Shown here in pieces: positions 1 through 4,707 of a DNA stretch of 6,264 nucleotides. Made by a program: the position numbers and the translations under genes. The notes beneath the pieces are model-generated. The model did no database searches. It saw only the letters and a program-made list of their open reading frames with translations, and was not told where the DNA came from. Within the stretch, counting starts at the first letter, position 1. Every line of letters begins with the position of its first letter. Source of the stretch: Propionibacteriaceae bacterium UBA4569 (GTDB lineage Bacteria; Actinomycetota; Actinomycetes; Propionibacteriales; Propionibacteriaceae); contig DGKN01000088.1 of assembly GCA_002387005.1 (NCBI GenBank), positions 1 to 6,264 on the forward strand, given 5' to 3'.

Positions 1-538
1 CACCACCACCGCCGCCGCCGCAGCCATAGCCGTTCGAGGCAGTCCCCCAACCGCCGTTGCTCGATGCGTCTGTAGAGGATCGGCCAGCGCCGCCACCGAT
101 ACCGAACGGCCCGGATGCGCCCTGGCCACCGGAGCCACCGGCGCCACGCGACGAAGAAGTCGTCTGGCCATCGTTACCCGTGCCGCCGCCAGGCAGGCCG
201 CCCGAGCCGCCGGCTACCGATAGGTCGGAGCTGTAGCCACCGCCAGCGCCGCCAGAGCCGCCGACCAGGGCGAGAATGCTAGTGCCGTTGAGGCTAAAGC
301 CCGTGCTGCCACCAGAGGATCCGGGGTTGCCCGTGCTCCCCGAAGAGGAACCACCAGCGCCCGCCGCGCCGCCGGCGCCGATGACGACGGTGTAGGTGGC
401 GCCAGGCGTTACGTTGACTGGCTGCGCCAGGACAAAGGCGCCTGCGCCGCCACCGCCACCGCCACCCGCCACCGTAGTGATAGACCCAGCGCTACCGCCG
501 CCACCACCGCCGCCGCCGCCTGCATTGCCGGAGCCGCC
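1..538 (-). other. Glycine-rich, tail-fibre-like segment within the glycosyltransferase frame
   Basis: This segment is residues 302-480 of the minus-strand frame. It is dominated by Gly, Ser, Ala and Thr, with runs of 7 to 9 glycines. In the middle it has VNVTPGATYTVVIGAGGAAG, followed by a Ser/Gly linker, FSLNGTSILALVGGSGG and more Gly-rich repeats ending in YGCGGGGGG. The order Gly run, TPG-x-TYTVVIGAGG, Gly repeats is known from the glycine-rich domains of phage tail-fibre and some surface proteins, not from GT39 enzymes. The usual GT39 continuation after the Gly loop (an RLF..MG..ISWLLP stretch leading into more membrane segments) is absent. It could be a genuine domain insertion, a recombination product or a misassembly. 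The domain resemblance is from memory and was not searched. Confidence 0.6.
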
Positions 539-1441
539 GAACAGACGTCTCAGGCCGTTGTAGCCCAGGGCCAGCTCCCACTCGGAGTTGTTGGTTGAAC
601 CGCCGATGTAGGCACGGGCCGATTCGGGCCACAACTCGACGAGCAGCACGAACCAACCGGCCGAGACGATCAGCGAGGCGAGGGCAGCGAAGAGGTGGCC
701 GATCCGGGTCTTCCAGCTGCGCGGGGCGGCGATCAGGTAGGCCAGCACGAAGCCGGGCAGCACGAGCATGCCCTGCAGCATCTTGGTGAGGAAGGCGAAG
801 CCGATGGCCGCACCGGCGGCGACCATCCACCACATCGCCTGGCGACCGCGTTCGGTCTCGATGGCGCGGGTGACGAAGTAGGCAGCGGCGGCCATCAGGA
901 TGGTCAGCATCGCGTCGGGGTTGTCGAACCGGAACATCATCGCGGCGACCGGCGCGGCGACCACCAGTGCCCCGGCGACCAGGGCGGCCGCATGGCCGTA
1001 CCAGCGACGGACGGACGCGTGGACGAGTGCCACCGTGCCGACGCCCATCAGCGCTTGCGGGAGCAGCAGGGAGAAGGACGAGAAGCCGAACAGGCGGGCC
1101 GACAGGCCCATCACCCACAAGGCGGCCGGGGGCTTGTCGACGGTGATCGAGTTGGCGGAGTCGAGCGACCCGAACAGCCAGGCCGTCCAACTCTGCGTTC
1201 CCGACTTCACCGCAGCGGCATAGAAGCTGTTGGCGTAGCCGGAGTTGGTGAGGTTCCACAGGTAGGTGATCGCAGCGAGGGCCAGCAGCCCCCACAGCGC
1301 TGGGCGGGCCCAGGCCGGATCGGTGCGGGGCCCCAGGAAGGTGCGACCGACCCTGCCGCGTTCCCCCTGGACGGCCGCGGACGCGACCTCGGGGCTGGCG
1401 GGTGGGGCCGCCCTTTCGGCAAGCAGTGGTGCAGTGGTCAT
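1..1441 (-). CDS. ArnT-like GT39 mannosyltransferase, N-terminal part fused to a glycine-rich domain; 3' end beyond window
   Basis: The reading frame starts at ATG 1441-1439 and stays open to the left edge (480 codons seen). An AAGGGGA ribosome site at 1447-1453 lies 5 nt upstream. Residues 1-300 match the actinobacterial ArnT-like GT-C family, membrane enzymes that move a sugar from a polyprenyl-phosphate carrier outside the membrane. Visible hallmarks are NSFYAAAV (71-78), SITVDKPPAALW (98-109), MFRFDNPDAMLT (169-180), FLTKMLQG (217-224) and GYNGLRRLFGG (293-303), with hydrophobic segments near 47-63, 122-140, 151-168, 176-191, 204-218, 225-239 and 250-268. Relatives have a short poly-Gly loop after GYNGLGRLFG and then return to membrane segments. 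Here Gly-rich sequence runs from residue 302 to 480 with no return. Codon use also shifts: residues 1-300 have no TTT, ATT, GTA or TCT, and the Gly-rich part has all four. Family call is firm for residues 1-300. The full gene structure is uncertain. Confidence 0.82.
   Translation of the reverse strand, partial: MTTAPLLAERAAPPASPEVASAAVQGERGRVGRTFLGPRTDPAWARPALWGLLALAAITYLWNLTNSGYANSFYAAAVKSGTQSWTAWLFGSLDSANSITVDKPPAALWVMGLSARLFGFSSFSLLLPQALMGVGTVALVHASVRRWYGHAAALVAGALVVAAPVAAMMFRFDNPDAMLTILMAAAAYFVTRAIETERGRQAMWWMVAAGAAIGFAFLTKMLQGMLVLPGFVLAYLIAAPRSWKTRIGHLFAALASLIVSAGWFVLLVELWPESARAYIGGSTNNSEWELALGYNGLRRLFGGSGNAGGGGGGGGGSAGSITTVAGGGGGGGAGAFVLAQPVNVTPGATYTVVIGAGGAAGAGGSSSGSTGNPGSSGGSTGFSLNGTSILALVGGSGGAGGGYSSDLSVAGGSGGLPGGGTGNDGQTTSSSRGAGGSGGQGASGPFGIGGGAGRSSTDASSNGGWGTASNGYGCGGGGGG
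495..520 (-). repeat. GGC/GGT trinucleotide run at the glycosyltransferase/Gly-rich junction
   Basis: On the minus strand this is an almost uninterrupted series of GGC and GGT codons coding for glycine. It lies exactly where the sequence changes from typical GT39 to tail-fibre-like protein and where codon use changes. A similar GGT/GGC run occupies the first 20 bases of the window and another lies near 445-470. Such runs promote slippage, recombination and assembly joins. Confidence 0.85.
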
Positions 1442-1518
1442 GCGGGTCCCCTTCACAAGGAATTGGTGATGGTGACCACGCTGGCGTTCGGGCCTGTGTG
1501 CGTGCTGTGCGGGGTCGG

Positions 1519-1532
1519 GCACAGGTCTGTGC
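1519..1532. promoter_or_regulatory. Near-perfect palindrome, possible operator in the divergent intergenic region
   Basis: GCACAG and CTGTGC flank a 2-bp GT centre, giving a 14-bp dyad of the size bound by dimeric repressors. It lies between the divergent glycosyltransferase and SRPBCC operon starts and could serve either. No regulator gene is adjacent, and chance occurrence in GC-rich DNA is possible. Confidence 0.25.
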
Positions 1533-1559
1533 GTCTTCTGGACCACGATGCGGGACCCC

Positions 1560-1588
1560 TCGACGAAAGGCCTGCTGGGGTGGAGAAT
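1560..1588 (+). promoter_or_regulatory. Weak promoter candidate for the SRPBCC-MFS-USP operon
   Basis: TCGACG (1560-1565) and GAGAAT (1583-1588) each match the -35 and -10 consensus at four of six positions, with a 17-bp spacer. Transcription would begin near 1595, some 40 nt before the GTG start. Actinobacterial promoters are variable, so this is only the best candidate in the gap. Confidence 0.25.
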
Positions 1589-1595
1589 GAGCCAA

Positions 1596-1615
1596 CCGCG
1601 GCGCCGATGCCGCGG
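1596..1615. repeat. Perfect 7-bp inverted repeat before the SRPBCC operon
   Basis: CCGCGGC and GCCGCGG are separated by the 6-nt loop GCCGAT. It lies at the predicted transcription start of the operon, so it could be an operator or a 5' hairpin. The arms are pure G/C, which weakens the statistical case. Confidence 0.4.
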
Positions 1616-1620
1616 CCATC

Positions 1621-1628
1621 GAGGGGAG
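1621..1628 (+). promoter_or_regulatory. Ribosome binding site selecting the GTG start at 1634
   Basis: GAGGGGAG sits 5 nt before GTG 1634. The alternative in-frame ATG at 1646 has no purine-rich site at a suitable distance, so GTG is preferred. Confidence 0.7.
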
Positions 1629-1633
1629 CGCAA

Positions 1634-2122
1634 GTGACAGCAAACATGATCCTCGTGGTGGAGAGGGAGTACCCCTTCGCCCGCGATGACGTCTTCGATG
1701 CCTGGACCATCCCGGAACAGATGAGCCAGTGGCGCGGCTCACCCGGCTGGCACGTCGACCCGAGCACGGTCACCAGCGAACTGAAGGCCGGGGGCCGCCA
1801 CCACCACGACAAGGTACGCGAGTCCGATGGGCACGTCGTCAGCACCGACGCCGTGTTCACGGAGTACATCCGTCCGGACGTCTTCGTCGCAAAGCAGCGC
1901 ATCACCGGGGACGAGGGGATCAACCCCGAGGTGCCGCTGGAACTGCGGGTCGAGTTCACGAAGATGGGCAAGAGAGGGACGCTCGTCCGTGTCGTCCAGG
2001 GCCCCTATGACCCCGAAGAGGCCAAGGACCACTCCACCGGCTGGGAGGCCGAGATGCAACGCCTCGCCGACTGGCTGAACACCAACCGCACGCCCGTGCC
2101 CGGAACCGGAGGACGCGCATGA
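1634..2122 (+). CDS. SRPBCC / AHSA1-like START-domain protein
   Basis: A 162-residue soluble protein of about the usual length for the SRPBCC group related to the C-terminal domain of the Hsp90 activator Aha1. The domain fills nearly the whole chain. It begins with the strand-helix VEREYPFARDDVFDAWTIPE (9-28) and the MSQWRGSP turn (30-37). A GGRHHHDKV strand (53-61) and AVFTEYIRPDVFV (73-85) follow, and the characteristic final helix GWEAEMQRLADWL (136-148) closes it. Such folds form a hydrophobic pocket, but bacterial members rarely have a known ligand, and none can be named here. GTG 1634 is chosen for its ribosome site. The stop overlaps the transporter start by 4 nt (ATGA), implying coupled translation and a shared task with the MFS protein. 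The reading frame is open well upstream of 1634, but that part runs antisense to the glycosyltransferase and looks unnatural (rich in Gln, Gly, Arg, Asp). Confidence 0.9.
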   Translation: MTANMILVVEREYPFARDDVFDAWTIPEQMSQWRGSPGWHVDPSTVTSELKAGGRHHHDKVRESDGHVVSTDAVFTEYIRPDVFVAKQRITGDEGINPEVPLELRVEFTKMGKRGTLVRVVQGPYDPEEAKDHSTGWEAEMQRLADWLNTNRTPVPGTGGRA

Positions 2123-3507
2123 GCGCCGCAACCGCAGACACCGCCACCGTGACGACGGTGCGCCACAAGTCGCTGATGACGATGAAGCAGATCCTGTTGA
2201 TGAACCTGGGCTTCTTCGGCATCCAGTACTCCTTCGGCATGCAGCAGACGGCCATCAACCCGATCTACTCCATGCTCGGCGCCAGCCCCGAAGACCTGCC
2301 GCTGCTCAACCTGGCCGGACCGATCACCGGCCTGCTCATCCAGCCACTGATCGGCGCCATGAGCGACCGCACCTGGGTGGAGAAGGGCTTCTTCCGTGGG
2401 CGCCGGCGTCCCTTCTTCCTGATCGGTGCCATCGGTTGCGCTGTCTGCCTGTTCCTGTTCCCGTTCGTGTGGGCCGTCTGGATGGCAGCGCTGCTGCTGT
2501 GGCTGCTCGACGCGAGCAACAACACCGCGATGGAGCCCTACCGCGCCTTCATCGCCGACAAGCTCCCGCCCTCCCAGCTGGGCAAGGGATTCCTGGCGCA
2601 GTCCTTCTTCACCGGCCTCGGCATCACCTTGGCCAACCTGTCCCTGAGCTTCTTCCAGATGATCTTCGGGCTGGGCACCGGCGCGGGCCTGCCCAAGTGG
2701 GTCTTCGGCGCCTTCATGCTCGGCTCGGTGTGTTCCATCGCGTCCGTGCTGGTGTCGGTCCTGTCGACCCCGGAGATCCCTCCGAGCCCCGAGGAACTGG
2801 CCGAACTCAAGGCGAAGAAGGGCGGGTTGGGCGCCTTCTTCCGCGAGATCGGGGAAGCCGTCGTCGACATGCCCTTGGCGATGAAGATCCTGGCCGGGGT
2901 CTACTTCTTCCAGTGGTACGCGATGAACGTCTACTGGCAGTTCGTCAGCCTGAGCATCTCGAAGTCCCTGTACGGCACCACCGACACCTCCACCGAGGCC
3001 TACCAGCTCGCGGTGGCCCAGACCGGACGCGTGAATGGCGCCTACAACATCGTCACCTTCTGCGTCGCCTTCGGTCTGGTGGCGCTGGCGAAAAAGCTGG
3101 GTGCCAAGTGGGTGCACGCCATCTGCCTGTGGTGCGCCACGGCCAGCCTGCTGGTCTTCCCGCACATGCCCAGCCAGTTGATGCAGATCGTCTCCATCGT
3201 CGGCCTCGGCGTGGCCTGGGCGTCCATCATGGGCGTGCCGTACATCATGATCGTCAGGATGGTCCCGTCAACCCGGTACGGCGTGTACATGGGGCTGGTC
3301 AACATGATGATCGTCATTCCGATGCTCATCCAGACGCTGACCTTCGGCTGGGTCTACAAGCACCTGCTGGGTGACAACCCGAACACGGCGATGACCTTCG
3401 CCGGCATCTTCCTGGCCATCGCCGGCGTGGTGATGCTGCTCATCAAGGAGCCGCCGATCGTCAAGGACGTCGACAACATCACCGTTCCCGTGGCTGGAGG
3501 GCACTGA
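2119..3507 (+). CDS. MFS/GPH-type sugar transporter, SLC45/sucrose-transporter-like
   Basis: A 462-residue inner-membrane protein with about 12 hydrophobic segments. The N-terminal part carries the family pattern [16 protein letters not shown] (29-44), then [20 protein letters not shown] (64-83) and the cytoplasmic loop RGRRRPFF (93-100). The SDR...GRRRPF pattern is shared with SLC45 proteins, plant sucrose carriers and bacterial sucrose permeases such as SuxC, which are proton symporters. In the C-terminal half, [28 protein letters not shown] and a final hydrophobic helix ending KEPP fit the same family. Substrate is inferred: a disaccharide such as sucrose or maltose is most likely, but no hydrolase or phosphorylase lies in the window to support it. 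ATG 2119 follows GGAGG (2108-2112) at 6 nt. It is the middle gene of a three-gene operon. Confidence 0.92.
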   Translation: MSAATADTATVTTVRHKSLMTMKQILLMNLGFFGIQYSFGMQQTAINPIYSMLGASPEDLPLLNLAGPITGLLIQPLIGAMSDRTWVEKGFFRGRRRPFFLIGAIGCAVCLFLFPFVWAVWMAALLLWLLDASNNTAMEPYRAFIADKLPPSQLGKGFLAQSFFTGLGITLANLSLSFFQMIFGLGTGAGLPKWVFGAFMLGSVCSIASVLVSVLSTPEIPPSPEELAELKAKKGGLGAFFREIGEAVVDMPLAMKILAGVYFFQWYAMNVYWQFVSLSISKSLYGTTDTSTEAYQLAVAQTGRVNGAYNIVTFCVAFGLVALAKKLGAKWVHAICLWCATASLLVFPHMPSQLMQIVSIVGLGVAWASIMGVPYIMIVRMVPSTRYGVYMGLVNMMIVIPMLIQTLTFGWVYKHLLGDNPNTAMTFAGIFLAIAGVVMLLIKEPPIVKDVDNITVPVAGGH

Positions 3508-3508
3508 C

Positions 3509-4012
3509 ATGGCACAGATGAACGACTACAACACGATCGTCGTCGGGACGGACGGCTCGAGCCTGGCCAAGCCCACCATCGCCCGGGCTGCATGGCTGGC
3601 CGCACGAGAGGAGGCGGAGCTGGTGATCGTCTGCGCCTGGTCGAGCCTGTCGCAGCGCGTGGAGGCCATCAACACCCAGACCCTCGGCGGGGACGTCTCG
3701 ACGGCCCAGCAGGTGCACGGACGGGAGGCCGCCGAGGAGGCGCTGCTGCGGGCGGCCTATGTCGCCGGTGAGTACGGCGCCAAGGTCAGCGCAGCACTGC
3801 TGGTGGACGGGGAACCGGCAGCGGCCCTGCTGCAGACCGCCGGCACGCACGATGCCGACCTGATCGTCATTGGCGCGATCCGTGACACGTCCATCGCGGA
3901 CCGCTTCCTGGGCAATGTCGCCACCGAGGTGGTGAAGAAGGCGACTTGCGAGGTGCTGGTCATCCGTCCGACGATGCCGGTGACGGAGGTGGAGGTCCCG
4001 TCGTCGATCTGA
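3509..4012 (+). CDS. Universal stress protein (UspA domain) with altered nucleotide-binding motif
   Basis: A 167-residue single-domain Usp protein. The first strand, TIVVGTDGSSLAKPTIARAA (9-28), contains the conserved Asp15, and the last part is DLIVIGAIRDT...DRFLGN...CEVLVIRP (117-154). ATP-binding Usp proteins use G-2x-G-9x-G-(S/T). Here the spacing is kept, but the second glycine is Arg125 and the Ser/Thr is Asn136 (G122-A-I-R125-9x-G135-N136). The protein may therefore bind nucleotide weakly, differently or not at all. ATG 3509 is 7 nt after TGGAGGG (3495-3501), which lies inside the end of the transporter gene. The gap to the transporter stop is 1 nt, so the two are certainly co-transcribed. 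Small Usp proteins next to transporters can act as regulatory partners, but that role here is inference. A strong terminator follows. Confidence 0.93.
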   Translation: MAQMNDYNTIVVGTDGSSLAKPTIARAAWLAAREEAELVIVCAWSSLSQRVEAINTQTLGGDVSTAQQVHGREAAEEALLRAAYVAGEYGAKVSAALLVDGEPAAALLQTAGTHDADLIVIGAIRDTSIADRFLGNVATEVVKKATCEVLVIRPTMPVTEVEVPSSI

Positions 4013-4031
4013 CGCATTACCTCCCGCGCAG

Positions 4032-4063
4032 CCTGCCCATCGGCCTTCGGGTCGGTGGGCAGG
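4032..4063 (+). terminator. Intrinsic terminator of the SRPBCC-MFS-USP operon
   Basis: CCTGCCCATCGGCC (4032-4045) pairs over all 14 positions, including two G-U pairs, with 4050-4063 around a stable TTCG tetraloop. It lies 20 nt after the Usp stop. The following T-tract is weak (GTTT about 6 nt later), which is common for actinobacterial terminators. Confidence 0.8.
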
Positions 4064-4066
4064 ACT

Positions 4067-4153
4067 GCGTTTCCGCCAAAATCGCCACGAGAGAGCGATC
4101 CGGTCCCGTCGCAGGACCGGATTGCCCTGAGCTGGCGATCTTGGCGGACGCGT
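4067..4153. repeat. Long imperfect hairpin element, about 87 nt, unknown function
   Basis: One in-register foldback spans this stretch. The outer arm CCGCCAAAATCGCCA (4073-4087) pairs with 4133-4147 at 14 of 15 positions. A few further pairs (4067-4070 and 4072 with 4148 and 4150-4153) extend it. A small internal loop follows at 4088-4094/4126-4132 with two in-register pairs inside. The inner stem 4095-4106/4114-4125 has 12 pairs, one of them G-U, and closes a 7-nt loop (4107-4113). About 33 base pairs in total are possible. It directly follows the Usp terminator and ends 30 nt before the small ORF at 4183. It may be a second terminator, the leader of that ORF, a small RNA or a palindromic repeat element. 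It matches no RNA family I recognise. Confidence 0.65.
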
Positions 4154-4182
4154 CGGCCTACGCTGGCCCGGAGGGGGCGACC

Positions 4183-4386
4183 ATGAGCGAGTTCTTCGAG
4201 ACCTTTGCGCCGGGCATGCGACACTGGCGCGAGCAGCAGGACCTGGAGAAGGTGCTGGTCGTCGACCAGAAGAAGGGCGGGCGTGGTCCCAAGCCCCTGG
4301 ACCTGGACTCGGGCAAGGTCCGGCTCGTGATGCCGAACCGATCCAAGCCGGAGCCGGAGCCGGAGCCGGATCCCACTGGGGACTGA
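4183..4386 (+). CDS. Small DUF6191-like protein
   Basis: A 67-residue protein starting at ATG 4183, 5 nt after the very strong ribosome site GGAGGGGG (4170-4177). The start SEFFETFAPGMRHWREQQ, the central EKVLVVDQKKGG and the end GPKPLDLDSGKVRLVMP resemble short actinobacterial proteins annotated DUF6191, whose function is unknown. The last 15 residues are a charged Pro-Glu tail encoded by a four-fold hexanucleotide repeat. No signal peptide or membrane segment is visible, so it is probably cytosolic. It stands alone between the Usp terminator and the convergent repeat at 4395-4419. The frame is open upstream to 3946, but that part overlaps the Usp gene and lacks a better start. The gene itself is quite likely; the family name is from memory. 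Confidence 0.72.
   Translation: MSEFFETFAPGMRHWREQQDLEKVLVVDQKKGGRGPKPLDLDSGKVRLVMPNRSKPEPEPEPDPTGD
4347..4370 (+). repeat. Four tandem GCCGGA hexamers encoding the PEPEPE tail
   Basis: Four exact copies of GCCGGA lie near the 3' end of the small ORF and give alternating Pro and Glu residues. Exact copies suggest recent slippage, so copy number may vary among strains. Confidence 0.9.
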
Positions 4387-4394
4387 GCTGGCCG

Positions 4395-4419
4395 GAGGGG
4401 CCCCTCGATGGGCTCGAGG
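4395..4419. terminator. Overlapping inverted repeats after the DUF6191-like gene, possible bidirectional terminator
   Basis: The 12-bp palindrome GAGGGGCCCCTC (4395-4406) overlaps a second hairpin, CCTCGA (4403-4408) with TCGAGG (4414-4419) around a 5-nt loop. It starts 8 nt after the stop of the small ORF. If the minus-strand ORF ending at 4434 is real, it lies between two convergent genes. There is no T-tract, so termination is only a possibility. Confidence 0.4.
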
Positions 4420-4433
4420 ATCGTTCTGGAGAG

Positions 4434-4622
4434 TCAGGGAATGTCCTGGCGCTCCCGGAGGTGGGCCCCGAAGTCGCTGCCCTCGAGATCGCTGCCCTCG
4501 AAGGTGGTCGCCACCGCACTCCCGTCCACGTGGTTCCGCCCGGGGCAGTGAACTGCTGCATGCCTCCATCGACATACCCCGCGGCCGAGGTCAGTGTCCA
4601 GGATCAGAAAAGTCTCGTCCAC
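4434..4622 (-). CDS. Doubtful small ORF with pentapeptide-repeat-like end
   Basis: A 62-residue frame from GTG 4622-4620 (an upstream ATG at 4664 is also in frame). The chain runs from DETFLILDTDLGRG through the Cys/His-rich stretch CRWRHAAVHCPGRNH to TFEGSDLEGSDFGAHL. The last stretch resembles two or three pentapeptide repeats (x-S-D-L/F-x), encoded by an exact 15-nt period at 4474-4501. About four fifths of its codons end in G or C, somewhat fewer than in the certain genes. The ribosome site is poor, and the ATG alternative would run through the operator and promoter of the divergent DeoR gene. It may be a remnant of a longer protein or not a gene. No function can be given. Confidence 0.3.
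   Translation of the reverse strand: MDETFLILDTDLGRGVCRWRHAAVHCPGRNHVDGSAVATTFEGSDLEGSDFGAHLRERQDIP
4474..4501. repeat. 13-nt direct repeat with 15-nt period
   Basis: TCGCTGCCCTCGA occurs at 4474-4486 and again at 4489-4501. On the minus strand the 15-nt period equals five codons and encodes the repeated GSD-Leu/Phe unit of the doubtful pentapeptide-like ORF. Confidence 0.85.
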
Positions 4623-4625
4623 CCC

Positions 4626-4654
4626 TTCCCAAGCCCCGCCGCCTACCGTAGAAT
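4626..4654 (+). promoter_or_regulatory. Promoter of the DeoR-fruK operon
   Basis: TTCCCA (4626-4631) and TAGAAT (4649-4654) match the -35 and -10 consensus at four and five of six positions with an ideal 17-bp spacer. Transcription would begin near 4661, just before the inverted repeat at 4667-4684. An alternative -10 (TATGTT, 4678-4683) inside the repeat is possible but weaker. Confidence 0.55.
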
Positions 4655-4666
4655 TCCAACACAATC

Positions 4667-4684
4667 CAACATTTGTTTATGTTG
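4667..4684. promoter_or_regulatory. Operator candidate for the DeoR-family repressor
   Basis: CAACAT and ATGTTG form a perfect 6-bp inverted repeat around TTGTTT, in a conspicuously AT-rich island (about 4649-4689) within very GC-rich DNA. CCAACA also repeats directly 10 bp apart (4656-4661, 4666-4671) and TTGTTT 9 bp apart (4673-4678, 4682-4687). DeoR-family sugar repressors often bind such TGTT/AACA-type repeats. The position, just downstream of the -10 box and about 24 nt before the start codon, suits repression by blocking RNA polymerase and suggests autoregulation. Confidence 0.6.
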
Positions 4685-4707
4685 TTTTAGCCCCGACGAG
4701 GTGGGAA

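Larger units (their letters stand above)
1556..1626 (+). promoter_or_regulatory. Possible leader fold pairing with the ribosome site of the SRPBCC gene
   Basis: CCCCTCGA at 1556-1563 is the exact reverse complement of TCGAGGGG at 1619-1626, which contains most of the GAGGGGAG ribosome site of the gene starting at 1634. The shorter CCGCGGC/GCCGCGG hairpin (1596-1615) would sit inside the loop. If the transcript starts upstream of 1556, the leader could hide the ribosome site. If it starts near 1595, as the weak promoter candidate suggests, the left arm would not be transcribed. Function is inference only. Confidence 0.2.

Noticed and set aside
1..538. Mycobacterial PE_PGRS-type protein
   Set aside because: There is no PE domain, and the repeats are not the regular GGAGGx type; the TYTVVIGAGG core points to another class of Gly-rich protein.
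695..1633. Upstream extension of the SRPBCC frame
   Set aside because: It runs antisense to the glycosyltransferase with compositionally odd sequence; the SRPBCC domain starts right after the GTG with a good ribosome site.
492..1742. Long minus-strand frame of 416 codons overlapping the glycosyltransferase
   Set aside because: It is a shifted frame of the same strand as the real gene; the protein is Arg/Pro/Gly-rich with no domain, while the neighbouring frame has clear GT39 motifs.
2005..3165. Minus-strand frame of 386 codons across the MFS gene
   Set aside because: Shadow of a GC-rich gene: rich in Gln, Glu, Gly and His, no domain, while the plus strand encodes a clear transporter.
2436..3374. 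Plus-strand frame of 312 codons inside the MFS gene
   Set aside because: Another shifted shadow frame, Arg/His-rich without any domain.
3479..4561. Minus-strand frame of 360 codons across the Usp and DUF6191-like genes
   Set aside because: It passes antisense through two better genes, the terminator and the long hairpin, and its sequence is Pro/Arg/Ser-rich without motifs.
4594..4707. N-terminal extension of the DeoR protein
   Set aside because: It would translate the promoter and operator; the family start MYAEERRQQL with its own ribosome site lies at 4708.
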